From: Bombella intestini
GTDB taxonomy: Bacteria; Pseudomonadota; Alphaproteobacteria; Acetobacterales; Acetobacteraceae
Assembly: GCF_002003665.1 (NCBI RefSeq)
Contig: NZ_JATM01000005.1
Span: 1-64,000, forward strand
Direction: 5' to 3'
Length of the DNA: 64,000 bases
In this document: positions 1-7,903 of the stretch, one piece after another
How positions within the stretch are numbered: position 1 is the first letter of the stretch
Layout of the letters: each line of letters starts with the position of its first letter
Notes under the pieces: generated by a model
What the model saw: only the letters and a program-made list of their open reading frames with translations
Told to the model about the DNA's origin: nothing
Databases searched by the model: none
Program-made: the position numbers and the translations under genes

Positions 1-1480
1 GACGGTGCAGGCCTGACCGTAACCAGCAACAATGCCACCGTCGGCTCCCTCGCCGGAAGCAGTAACGGCACGCTGAATGGTACGCTGCGCCTCACCAATG
101 CCAAGGACAGCTATGCTGGCACCCTCTCCGGCAATGGCGGTCTCGCCATCGAAAACGGCACAGAGACCCTCACGGGCAAGCAGGCTTATACGGGTGACAC
201 AACCGTTGCTCAGAATGGTGGCCTGAACCTTGCGGGGTCCCTCGCTGGGGCACTGGCCAACAGCGGTAAAACCACCCTTCAGGATGGTTCTTCCGTCGCT
301 GGTGATGTCACCAATAGCGGCACACTCAATGCCACGAACGCCACGCTCAGCAGCGCTCTGAACAACAGCGGTAAGGCAACACTCACAAACAGCAAGGCTG
401 GTGATGTCACTAACGCTGAAGGAGCAACCTTCAACGCTACGGGTGGCTCTCAGGCTTCCGCTACAAACAGCGGTACCATGACCCTCGCCGGTGGAAACAC
501 AACAAGCGGTAATGTCACCAATAAGGATAAGGGAACCCTGACGCTTGATGGCAGCACCATCAACGGTACCCTCACCCATGACGGCGCAGGCCTGACCGTA
601 ACCAGCAACAATGCCACCGCCGGCTCCCTCGCCGGAAGCAGTAATGGCACGCTGGATGGTACGCTGCACCTCAACAATGCCACCGGCACCTACAATGGCA
701 GCCTCTCCGGTCATGGCGGCCTCGCCATCGATAAGGGCACAGAGACCCTTACAGGCAAGCAGGCTTATACGGGTGACACAACCGTTGCTCAGAATGGCGG
801 CCTAAACCTTGCGGGGTCCCTCGCTGGAGCACTGGCCAACAGTGGTACGACCACCCTTCAGGATGGTTCTTCCGTCGCTGGTGATGTCACCAATAGCAGC
901 ATACTCAATGCCACGAACGCCACGCTCAGCAGCGCTCTGGACAACAGCGGTAAGGCAACACTCACAAACAGCAAGGCTGGTGATGTCACTAACGCTGCAG
1001 GAGCAACCTTCAACGCTACGGGTGGCTCTCAGGCTTCCGCTACAAACAGCGGTACCATGACCCTCGCCGGTGGAAACGCAACAAGCGGTAATGTCACCAA
1101 TAAGGATAAGGGAACCCTGACGCTTGATGGCAGCACCATCAACGGTACCCTCACCCATGACGGTGCAGGCCTGACCGTAACCAGCAACAATGCCACCGTC
1201 GGCTCCCTCGCCGGAAGCAGTAACGGCACGCTGAATGGTACGCTGCACCTCAACAATGCCACCGGCACCTACAATGGCAGCCTCTCCGGCAATGGCGGCC
1301 TCGCCATCGATAAGGGCACAGAGACCCTTACAGGCAAGCAGGCTTATACGGGTGACACAACCGTTGCTCAGGCTGGCGGCCTGAACCTTGCGGGCTCCCT
1401 CGCTGGGGCACTTGCCAACAGTGGTAAGGCCACCCTTCAGGATGGCTCTTCCGTTGCTGGTGATGTCACCAATAGTGGCA
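1..1480 (+). repeat. 579-bp (193-codon) tandem repeats in the autotransporter
   Basis: The phrase GACGGTGCAGGCCTGACCGT starts at base 1, recurs with one change at 580 and returns at 1159, so the period is exactly 579 bp. Copies 1 and 2 are complete. Copy 3 runs to about 1480 and then diverges. More copies may lie left of the window. The copies are close to identical in places and mosaic in others: codons 30-45 of copy 1 resemble the diverged segment at 1669-1725 more than copy 2. This suggests gene conversion between units. Confidence 0.93.
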
Positions 1481-3471
1481 CCGGTAATCTGACAGCTACC
1501 AACGCCAAGCTGAACAATGTCACAACAGATGGGACATTGCTGCTCGACAAGGGAACAACTGTTGCCAACAAGCTCGCTGCTAATGGTGGGACATTCACCA
1601 TTGGGGAAGGTGGTGCCTCTGTCGGCTCCCTCGCTGGGAACGGCACAAGCCAGGGTATCCTCAACGACACCCTCACCCTCACCAAGGCCAAGGACAACTA
1701 TGCTGGGTCCCTCTCCGGCAATGGCGGCCTGACAATCGCTGGTGGAACTGAAGTACTGACGGGCAACAGCACCTATTCTGGTCCTACAATGATCCAGAAT
1801 CAGGCGATGTTGGAAGTAGACGGCAACAACGGTCTTGCAAGTGGCCTGGTTACCGTCGGGAACGGTGCAACCCTGCGTGGTATAGGCACTGTCGGGTCCA
1901 CACAGGTTGCCTCTGAGGGTGTGATTGCACCGGGTACTATCGGCTCTAATACGCCATCGACCCTGCATATCAATGGTGATCTAACCATGGCACAGGGCTC
2001 TATTTTGCGTATTCGTGGTACGAGCGATACGACAGGTCAGACCATCGACACAGCCAAGGGTACTGGATACCAAGAGGTCGCTTCCGACCGTCTGGCCATT
2101 ACCGGGAAGGCAAACCTGCAAGGTGGGACGCTGGACCTCCAGCTGAAAAATGCAGGTCTGGGCCTGACATATAACCAGGCTTATCGAATCCTGACAGCTA
2201 CAGGCGGGGTCAGTGGTCAGTTTGATGCCAAACTTTCCAGCAATCTGGCACCTCAATATGCCTATCTGGACCCAACCTTCGCTTACAGTGCTGATGCTGT
2301 TGACATCGTTATGCGCCGCAAGCCTAACTCCTTCAGCATAGTCGGTGAAACACGCAACCAGATCACCGCAGGCCATGGGCTGGATCGTCTTGACCAGACC
2401 TCGGCACTGAGCCAAGCCATGACAGGTCTGACTAAAACTCAGGCACGTCAGGCACTGGATAATCTCTCTGGTGAGTTACATGCCTCTATCCGCACAGCCC
2501 TGATTCAGGACAGCTTCTACATCCGCAATGCGGCCATGAACCGTCTGGCAAACAGCGACTGCGACTATGGCCGCAACGGTCAGAGCCTTTATGATCTGAA
2601 GACGCATCAAAAGAACGGTGCTTGCTCTTCCGACCATGCCGTTCTTTGGGGGCAGGCTTATGGGGGGCTGGGCCATAATGGTGGAGATAACAATGCTGCC
2701 CTTATGCACCACAACACGGCCGGGTTCATCATGGGGGCTGATGCTCCGATCAACCATAGCAACTGGCGTGTCGGCGGGCTGCTCTCTTACGGGCACTCTC
2801 AGTTCAACGTCCAGCGGGGACGTTCTTCTTCTGGCAACAGCAACAACATCTCCGTTGGAGCCTATGCCGGGACACATTGGGGCCGCGTGAACCTGCGTCT
2901 AGGTGCTGCTTATAGCTGGAATGTCATCAACACCCGGCGTCAGATCGCCGTTGGTGATTATGGCGGGCGTGTCAACAGTGGCTATCTGGGCGGAACAGCA
3001 CAGACCTTCGCCGAGCTGGGCTACAAGATGCGTGGTGAGCATGGCGTGTTCGAGCCGTTCATGAACGTGTCCTACGTGAACATGCAGACCAACAGCTATC
3101 GTGAGCATGGCAATGAAGCCGCTCTGCGCAGCCGTGGGACAGATGCTGGTGTTACCTTCTCCACTTTCGGCTTCCGTGCCGCCACGAAGCTGAACATTGG
3201 CCGGACGATCTTCACGCCGCACCTCACGGCAGCGTATCGCCGCGGGTTTGGCCGTCTGGGTTCACGCCAGCATGAGTCCTTTGCCACGACTGGTGGAAGC
3301 AGCAGCATGGATGTCGCCGGTGTGCTGCTTTCCGACAATGCCGCTATTATCGACACTGGCGTGACAGCCAGCCTGAACGACCATGTCGATCTGGACCTGT
3401 CCTATATCGGCCAGTATGGCAACCAGTCCACCGAGAGCGGTGCAACGGGCTCCTTCAAGATGAAGTTCTGA
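1..3471 (+). CDS. Autotransporter adhesin (type V secretion), 5' end outside window
   Basis: The reading frame is open from base 1, so this is the C-terminal 1156 residues of a larger protein. The passenger is rich in N, G, T and S, as expected of a beta-helix. It is built from rungs of the type NSG-x-x-TL-x-x-G-x(4)-G-x-VTN, arranged in 193-residue super-repeats. Bases 1750-2040 encode a passenger-associated repeat (GNSTYSGPTMI, then VTVGNGATLRGIGTVG). The last ~277 residues, from about base 2638, form the outer-membrane beta-barrel domain, starting VLWGQAYGGLG and ending in Phe (FKMKF) as beta-barrel proteins do. The barrel inserts in the outer membrane and carries the passenger to the surface. 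Adhesion or biofilm function is inferred from family. The final stretch uses GGT and GCT codons typical of strongly expressed genes here. Confidence 0.93.
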   Translation, partial: DGAGLTVTSNNATVGSLAGSSNGTLNGTLRLTNAKDSYAGTLSGNGGLAIENGTETLTGKQAYTGDTTVAQNGGLNLAGSLAGALANSGKTTLQDGSSVAGDVTNSGTLNATNATLSSALNNSGKATLTNSKAGDVTNAEGATFNATGGSQASATNSGTMTLAGGNTTSGNVTNKDKGTLTLDGSTINGTLTHDGAGLTVTSNNATAGSLAGSSNGTLDGTLHLNNATGTYNGSLSGHGGLAIDKGTETLTGKQAYTGDTTVAQNGGLNLAGSLAGALANSGTTTLQDGSSVAGDVTNSSILNATNATLSSALDNSGKATLTNSKAGDVTNAAGATFNATGGSQASATNSGTMTLAGGNATSGNVTNKDKGTLTLDGSTINGTLTHDGAGLTVTSNNATVGSLAGSSNGTLNGTLHLNNATGTYNGSLSGNGGLAIDKGTETLTGKQAYTGDTTVAQAGGLNLAGSLAGALANSGKATLQDGSSVAGDVTNSGTGNLTATNAKLNNVTTDGTLLLDKGTTVANKLAANGGTFTIGEGGASVGSLAGNGTSQGILNDTLTLTKAKDNYAGSLSGNGGLTIAGGTEVLTGNSTYSGPTMIQNQAMLEVDGNNGLASGLVTVGNGATLRGIGTVGSTQVASEGVIAPGTIGSNTPSTLHINGDLTMAQGSILRIRGTSDTTGQTIDTAKGTGYQEVASDRLAITGKANLQGGTLDLQLKNAGLGLTYNQAYRILTATGGVSGQFDAKLSSNLAPQYAYLDPTFAYSADAVDIVMRRKPNSFSIVGETRNQITAGHGLDRLDQTSALSQAMTGLTKTQARQALDNLSGELHASIRTALIQDSFYIRNAAMNRLANSDCDYGRNGQSLYDLKTHQKNGACSSDHAVLWGQAYGGLGHNGGDNNAALMHHNTAGFIMGADAPINHSNWRVGGLLSYGHSQFNVQRGRSSSGNSNNISVGAYAGTHWGRVNLRLGAAYSWNVINTRRQIAVGDYGGRVNSGYLGGTAQTFAELGYKMRGEHGVFEPFMNVSYVNMQTNSYREHGNEAALRSRGTDAGVTFSTFGFRAATKLNIGRTIFTPHLTAAYRRGFGRLGSRQHESFATTGGSSSMDVAGVLLSDNAAIIDTGVTASLNDHVDLDLSYIGQYGNQSTESGATGSFKMKF

Positions 3472-3498
3472 TCCTCACGCACATCTCTACTTGCAAAC

Positions 3499-3532
3499 AA
3501 AGAAGGGCGGGTCATTATGACCCGCCCTTCTT
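3499..3532. terminator. Intrinsic terminator, probably bidirectional
   Basis: A perfect stem (AAGAAGGGCGGGTCAT pairing with ATGACCCGCCCTTCTT) with a one-base loop lies 28 nt after the autotransporter stop. T and A tracts flank it on both sides. It can stop the autotransporter transcript, and also the peptide gene arriving from the other strand. Confidence 0.88.
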
Positions 3533-3612
3533 CAATTCTGGGCATTACCCAATAGCCTGCGGCACTGGGACAATACCCCCTCACCATTTTCTATCAGCTG
3601 TCCAACAGGACG

Positions 3613-3978
3613 TTAGACAAGACGACCCAGAAGGTCGGCAAAGTCTCGAATACCTGCACTGATATGTCCGGCGGCATCATGCGTTAGAGCTTCCAAAAAG
3701 CTTGCGCCATTTTGCAGGAAACTATCGAGACCCGGCCTAACACGACGTGGGAGAGGTGTTCCGTGCTCTGCCATGTCAGCCTGTGCTCCAGCGAGACTCT
3801 GGCTCATTGACGAACTGCCGCTATCCGTCAATGACGTTCCAGATGAAGCCTGACCAATCAGCTTCCGCTCGGAACTTAACAACCCGTTCAGCAGGACACC
3901 GCCAAGCGTTATGGCAGCCCCCAGCAGCAGGCACCCACCAGATACTTCATTCAACTCATGTTCATTAAGAGTTCTCAT
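3613..3978 (-). CDS. Double-glycine leader peptide A (bacteriocin-like precursor)
   Basis: The 121-residue protein begins MRTLNEHELNEVSGG, a textbook bacteriocin-type leader ending in Gly-Gly. In known systems this is cut by the C39 peptidase domain of a dedicated ABC exporter. The predicted mature part is 106 residues. It has a hydrophobic Gly/Leu-rich start (CLLLGAAITLGGVLLNGLL), a polar Ser-rich middle and an amphipathic C-terminal segment ending DLLGRLV. GGAG lies eight bases upstream of the ATG. The gene faces away from the Hint protein gene. Leader, UTR and C-terminus resemble peptide B (6081-6425). Antimicrobial, signalling or surface roles are all possible, and no exporter or immunity gene is recognisable nearby. 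Confidence 0.72.
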   Translation of the reverse strand: MRTLNEHELNEVSGGCLLLGAAITLGGVLLNGLLSSERKLIGQASSGTSLTDSGSSSMSQSLAGAQADMAEHGTPLPRRVRPGLDSFLQNGASFLEALTHDAAGHISAGIRDFADLLGRLV

Positions 3979-3985
3979 GACGAGT

Positions 3986-4074
3986 CTCCAAAACTTTCAT
4001 CATAGGAAGTCGGAGAATTGGGACCGATTCTCCAAGAATATTGAGCAACATATTCTCTATTGGAGTCAATAATA
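3986..4074 (-). promoter_or_regulatory. Promoter, 5'-UTR hairpin and RBS of peptide A
   Basis: Read on the minus strand, TATTATTGACT (4074-4064) places a -35-like TTGACT 86 nt before the start codon. The sequence GCTCAAT follows 17 nt later where a -10 box would fall. A 7-bp hairpin (GGAGAAT/ATTCTCC, 4012-4033) ends 34 nt before the ATG. GGAG (3986-3989) is the ribosome site. The same elements at the same distances precede peptide B. Promoter activity is inferred. Confidence 0.6.
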
Positions 4075-4389
4075 TTTTTGTTACTTCATGGTAGTTAACT
4101 ATAAAGTAATATAAAAATAACAATTAATTATAAACTTTACTTTTACTTATCCTCAAGTCCATTGCATTAACTCCCCTATTTTATTGATTTTTCCTCTCCA
4201 CCCCTCCTTCAAAATCGCTTTTCCTCCGCCCCCGAAAGACATTTCGGAGCATCTGGGTAGAAGAAGTAAATAAACAAAATCTATTCTGAAAAATTCAAAA
4301 GGAATGAATTAATTTTCGATAAGTAAAAATGACCTACCCTCTCTCTTCGTATCAGAAAAATTCAAAAATAGAGCCAAAGATAGTAGTTC
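4075..4389. other. AT-rich spacer upstream of the Hint gene
   Basis: No gene is seen here. It contains a perfect palindrome TAGTTAACTA (4092-4101), a CCGAAA/TTTCGG hairpin (4232-4247), and the phrase GAAAAATTCAAAA twice (about 4288 and 4359). It is much more AT-rich than flanking genes and presumably carries the Hint gene promoter, which I could not place. Confidence 0.5.
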
Positions 4390-5964
4390 ATGATCGTCCC
4401 AGCTGGCCAAGCCGTTAATTATATTCCACAGGCCCATGAAGCTCTTATCAAAGCCGCTCTTTTCATGCCTGATAACCTCCCTTCATTGTCTGAAGGTCGC
4501 CTTTTCACATTTCAGGGGGGCACGCTGGTTATTGCCCCAGCATCATGGTCGGGGCTTGTTAACTCCTCTATCGTGGCAGCCCCACACTCCCTCATCATAG
4601 ACCCCGGAACGGGCGGTCAGCTCGTCATTGATTATGCAGGGTTAGACAGCACAACACTCCAGACCAACCTGTCTCTAGAGCTGCAGCTAGTCAGCCCACC
4701 GCCGCCCAATTTTAAGCTCCAGTTTGTCTTCTCCACCACACAGGCCTCAACGCAGACGATAACACGACAACGTTACGATATCTCAACTAACCAAACCATC
4801 ATCCAGCTGAATGAAGATTATAGCCCCTACAACACAGCCCATACGAACATCTTCATTCCCGGCAATCCCTACCAAATACCGCAGGACGGGCAATGGTACC
4901 CACTTAACGGCCCAGCAACTGGGCAATCCACACAACAAAGCAGCTCAACTGTTGTCTGTTATCTCGCTGGAACCCTGATTGATACGCCTCAAGGCCCAAA
5001 AGCCATTGAAGAGCTGCGCCCCGGTGATGCTATTCATGTTTTCCAGAACAAGCAGAAATCGGTCGAATATCTTCGCTGGACCGGGCAAAAATCCGTTGTT
5101 CCGGCTTCATCTGATGACTGGCCAATACGCATACGACGCCATGCTTTCGGAGAGAACTGCCCCTTCTACGATCTCTACGTTACAGAAGAACATTGTCTGC
5201 TTCTCAAGGGTGCCTTTGTTCCTGCCCGTATGCTCGTCAATGGCCGGACAATCTTGCGGGAAAAGCGGGATCGTTACGATATTTACCACATCGAAACATA
5301 TGAACACCGCATCATCAGTGCCAATGGCGCCCTCTCTGAAACCTATTTGGATACCGGGAACCGTCCTAGCTTCACAACGCCCGAAGAACACCTGTCCATT
5401 TCCTCCCAGGCAGCCCTTCATTCCCGCGTAAAGAGCTGGCAGCATGATGCCGCCGCCCCCCTAAGGGTGGAACGAGATTTCGTAGAACCTCTTCATGCCG
5501 CCCTAGCCGCCCGAGCCACCCAGCTAGGCTTCCCGAAAGATGCGGCCCCTCATACCCTGACAAACGACCCAGCCTTGACCCTACTAGACCCACGAGGAAC
5601 AGAACTATCTCTCTATCAGCGCACTAACGGCTATTACTTATTCCGGCTGAAAGATGATCCGCCTTTCCTCATCATCAAATCCCGGACAGCACGTCTGGAC
5701 AGGGCTATCGGCCCCTTCGTAGATGATAGACGGATGCTGGGCGTTCTCATTGGTGAGATAATGTTGGTCCAACCCGATGGGACAGACCTACCTCTGACAT
5801 CCCATCTAACAGCCCCGGAAGGCACCGGCTGGGATGTCATGGAAACTGCACACTGCCGCTGGACCAATGGCAAAGCCCGCCTGCCACTCCCCGATGTCGA
5901 GAAACAAGATGGCTGCCTTCTAAAAATCGAAATACTCAGTGCTGGCCCGTATATTCTGTCCTGA
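4390..5964 (+). CDS. Hint (Hedgehog/intein) domain protein, 524 aa
   Basis: A Hint_2-type domain spans about residues 188-345. It opens with the nucleophile Cys190 in VVCYLAGTLIDTPQGPKAIE, continues LRPGDAIHV, YVTEEHCLLLKGAFVPARML and VNGRTI, and ends SETYLDTGNR, the usual motif series in acetic acid bacteria. Hint domains perform N-to-S acyl shift and self-cleavage. The N-terminal ~185 residues (FTFQGGTLVIAPASW, then a proline-rich stretch) match no family I know. The C-terminal ~170 residues (LPLTSHLTAPEGTGWDVME) resemble the tail often appended to these proteins. No signal peptide or transmembrane segment is visible. No clear ribosome site precedes the ATG, so the start is only probable. 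Peptide genes with double-glycine leaders flank it on both sides. Confidence 0.82.
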   Translation: MIVPAGQAVNYIPQAHEALIKAALFMPDNLPSLSEGRLFTFQGGTLVIAPASWSGLVNSSIVAAPHSLIIDPGTGGQLVIDYAGLDSTTLQTNLSLELQLVSPPPPNFKLQFVFSTTQASTQTITRQRYDISTNQTIIQLNEDYSPYNTAHTNIFIPGNPYQIPQDGQWYPLNGPATGQSTQQSSSTVVCYLAGTLIDTPQGPKAIEELRPGDAIHVFQNKQKSVEYLRWTGQKSVVPASSDDWPIRIRRHAFGENCPFYDLYVTEEHCLLLKGAFVPARMLVNGRTILREKRDRYDIYHIETYEHRIISANGALSETYLDTGNRPSFTTPEEHLSISSQAALHSRVKSWQHDAAAPLRVERDFVEPLHAALAARATQLGFPKDAAPHTLTNDPALTLLDPRGTELSLYQRTNGYYLFRLKDDPPFLIIKSRTARLDRAIGPFVDDRRMLGVLIGEIMLVQPDGTDLPLTSHLTAPEGTGWDVMETAHCRWTNGKARLPLPDVEKQDGCLLKIEILSAGPYILS

Positions 5965-5986
5965 CCTACCCGCCAGAACGACGTAA

Positions 5987-6011
5987 GGGGATGGCCATAC
6001 AGACCATCCCC
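5987..6011. terminator. Hairpin between convergent Hint and peptide B genes
   Basis: GGGGATGG (5987-5994) pairs with CCATCCCC (6004-6011) over a nine-base loop, 22 nt past the Hint stop. There is no T-run after it, so it is only a likely terminator. A smaller CCCC/GGGG hairpin at about 6055-6071 sits at the end of peptide B. Confidence 0.45.
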
Positions 6012-6080
6012 CATCACAGAGAGCCCGCCCTTGATCGGACAGAAACCCTACATACACCCCCTATTTGGGGATAGTACGGC

Positions 6081-6425
6081 TTAGATCAGACGTGTAACGA
6101 AGTTCACAGCCTGCTGGATGCCTTCACCAATCAGGGAAATGATGCTGGTAAGCGGGTGCTGCAGGAAGTTAGTGAAAGCCTGAACAGGCCCAAGCAGCTG
6201 CCCCAGGCCACCGAAGCCACCCAGGTTGACGCCAGAGGTATTGGCAGCAGCCGGATAACCAGCGGGTGCATAGTTAGCGGACGGAATCGTGTTGGTGTTG
6301 GCAGCCGGAGCCAGTGCGCTCTGAGCATTGTTACCAAAACCACCAAACAGACCACCAAGCAGGTTGCCTAGCAGACCTGCACCACCGGAAACGCTGTCCA
6401 GCTCACGGCTATTAAGAGCTCTCAT
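6081..6425 (-). CDS. Double-glycine leader peptide B (bacteriocin-like precursor)
   Basis: I place the start at the ATG 6423-6425 rather than five codons upstream. GGAG then lies eight bases before it, exactly as in peptide A, and the protein begins MRALNSRELDSVSGG, a double-glycine leader. The 99-residue mature part starts AGLLGNLLGGLFGGFG, has an Ala/Asn/Pro-rich low-complexity middle with repeated GGFGGLG-like phrases, and ends in an amphipathic segment (SIISLIGEGIQQAVNFVTRLI region). Its last 29 residues align without gaps to those of peptide A, with seven identities. It converges on the Hint gene. A secreted peptide or small surface protein is likely. Its actual activity is unknown. Confidence 0.72.
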   Translation of the reverse strand: MRALNSRELDSVSGGAGLLGNLLGGLFGGFGNNAQSALAPAANTNTIPSANYAPAGYPAAANTSGVNLGGFGGLGQLLGPVQAFTNFLQHPLTSIISLIGEGIQQAVNFVTRLI

Positions 6426-6432
6426 CTCAAGT

Positions 6433-6521
6433 CTCCACACAATTTTCTATTAAGAAATTGGAAGTCTTCATACACCTTCCAAAAGGAATAAGCTCACATA
6501 GTTTGACTACAGTCAACAATA
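6433..6521 (-). promoter_or_regulatory. Promoter, 5'-UTR hairpin and RBS of peptide B
   Basis: Minus-strand TATTGTTGACT (6521-6511) matches peptide A's element at 10 of 11 bases, and its TTGACT is also exactly 86 nt from the start codon, with GCTTATT 17 nt later. A TTGGAAG/CTTCCAA hairpin (6458-6482) ends 33 nt before the ATG, and GGAG is at 6433-6436. Here the TTGACT box is one half of a palindrome (TTGACT-AC-AGTCAA, 6503-6516), a possible operator absent from peptide A. Confidence 0.6.
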
Positions 6522-6895
6522 AAATGATATATTATTTTGAATTAACTTTGCAATAAGATTATATATACTATTATAGTACATCATATTATTTCGTATTTAT
6601 GTTAATAATTTAATCACAATTAGAAATTTTATATATTTTCTTCTATATTTATGAATAGACCGACAAATCGACACCAAGTTTCATAATGTGGTCATCCTCT
6701 ATCATGCGATTAACGCTACCAATAGCATGATGAAATTCATTAAACATTCCACATGCACAACTAACATCGTGACTACCGTCAGACAGTTCCTTGGGTGGCT
6801 AACTCCCCTAAAACATTACCTGATCTATCTTTTTTCTCTGCACACATAGCTTGACCATCCTACCAAAAGTCCTCTAGAAGACGGCCACGCCTTTA
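6522..6895. other. AT-rich non-coding stretch before tRNA-Glu
   Basis: About 370 bases without a credible gene. The first ~140 bases are almost entirely A and T, then composition rises towards the tRNA. No integrase, IS ends or CRISPR repeats were seen. It may be the edge of an acquired segment next to the tRNA gene, but no attachment-site duplicate was found. Confidence 0.5.
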
Positions 6896-6971
6896 GTCCC
6901 GTTCGTCTAGAGGCCTAGGACACCGCCCTTTCACGGCGGCAACACGGGTTCGAATCCCGTACGGGACGCCA
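6896..6971 (+). tRNA. tRNA-Glu (anticodon TTC)
   Basis: The acceptor arms GTCCCGT and ACGGGAC pair. The anticodon stem CCGCC/GGCGG encloses the loop CTTTCAC with anticodon TTC. The T-arm is CGGGTTCGAATCCCG, and CCA is encoded at 6969-6971. Confidence 0.97.
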
Positions 6972-6988
6972 GCAGCTAATATTTCCGG

Positions 6989-7903
6989 TCAGATAAATCC
7001 CCGTTGTTTCATCCAACGCTCTGCCAGAATAGGCCACTGCTCTGTTGGCCCACCTTTACGTCCCAGACCAAACCCATGACCACCGGTCGAAAAACGATGC
7101 TCTTCACAGGGCCGCCGGTGCCGCTGATACGCTTGAAGCAGTAACGCTTCTTGCGCTGGCAGAACAATCGGGTCATCCAACGCATAAGCCATAAACAAAG
7201 GCGGCGCATCATCCCGGACATGCGGCGGCAAAGACCAGCGTTCCGCCCGCACCGGCGTGGGGTCATTCCCCAAACATACCCGGCTGGTACGGCTACCGGT
7301 AAAAGGTGGTGCAACGCTAACAACTGGATAAAGCAACATAAGCAGAGCCAAGGGAATATCGCCTTTCTGCAAAGCAGTCAGACCCATCAAATGGCCCCCG
7401 GCAGAAAACCCCATAAGCCCCACACGCCGTACATCAATCGCTTCACCACCCTGCCCAGATTGCAGCATATGCAGGGCTTGTCTGGCATCCGCCAGCGGGG
7501 CCTCCATACCCTCAGCCCATCCCTCTTTTGGCAGACGGTATAAAAGAATGGCTGCCGTTACGCCTAACGACACCAACCACCGGGCCACGGGCAGGGCTTC
7601 ATGCCCCACGGCAATATGTCCATACCCACCACCAGCAGCGATAATAATAGCCGCCCCATTCGGGCGAGCAGGCCGCATGATATGCAGACCCGGCACATGA
7701 ATACCGAAAACCCGCCCGCCCTGCGCAACACGAGGCTGCTCCACGGCACCAACTTCCGGCCAAAGGGGATAAAAATTGGCAGCATCGTGCAACATGTGTT
7801 TCACAGGGCACATTTCTTGAGCCAGACCATACCTACCTCCCCCGGCAAGTGCTGCCACGGAGAGAACAGAGCAGCCTTTTAAAAACTGACGGCGGGCCTT
7901 CAT
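6989..7903 (-). CDS. Exported alpha/beta-hydrolase (acetyl-esterase type)
   Basis: The 304-residue protein starts with a twin-arginine-like signal (MKARRQFLKG then a hydrophobic run to about residue 28), so it is probably periplasmic. The fold is that of the BD-FAE/acetylxylan esterase group. The oxyanion strand is IIIAAGGGYGH, the nucleophile elbow is GFSAGG (Ser167), the acid is in ALDDP (Asp243 or Asp244), and the histidine is in GGHGFG (His276). AAGAGG precedes the ATG. It probably cleaves short acyl esters from sugars or glycans, but the substrate cannot be read from sequence. It ends 17 nt from tRNA-Glu and is divergent from phoU. Confidence 0.85.
   Translation of the reverse strand: MKARRQFLKGCSVLSVAALAGGGRYGLAQEMCPVKHMLHDAANFYPLWPEVGAVEQPRVAQGGRVFGIHVPGLHIMRPARPNGAAIIIAAGGGYGHIAVGHEALPVARWLVSLGVTAAILLYRLPKEGWAEGMEAPLADARQALHMLQSGQGGEAIDVRRVGLMGFSAGGHLMGLTALQKGDIPLALLMLLYPVVSVAPPFTGSRTSRVCLGNDPTPVRAERWSLPPHVRDDAPPLFMAYALDDPIVLPAQEALLLQAYQRHRRPCEEHRFSTGGHGFGLGRKGGPTEQWPILAERWMKQRGFI

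Noticed and set aside
802-1968. 388-codon minus-strand frame inside the autotransporter
   Set aside because: It is antisense to the repeats, rises and falls with their periodicity, has no ribosome site and a composition typical of a shadow frame.
4232-4247. CCGAAA/TTTCGG hairpin as a terminator
   Set aside because: No T-run on either side and no upstream gene that needs it.
4390-5964. Hint gene as an intein inside a host protein
   Set aside because: The flanking regions do not form a recognisable host protein, and the C-terminal His-Asn splice motif is not seen. It is the Hint_2 group, not a splicing intein.
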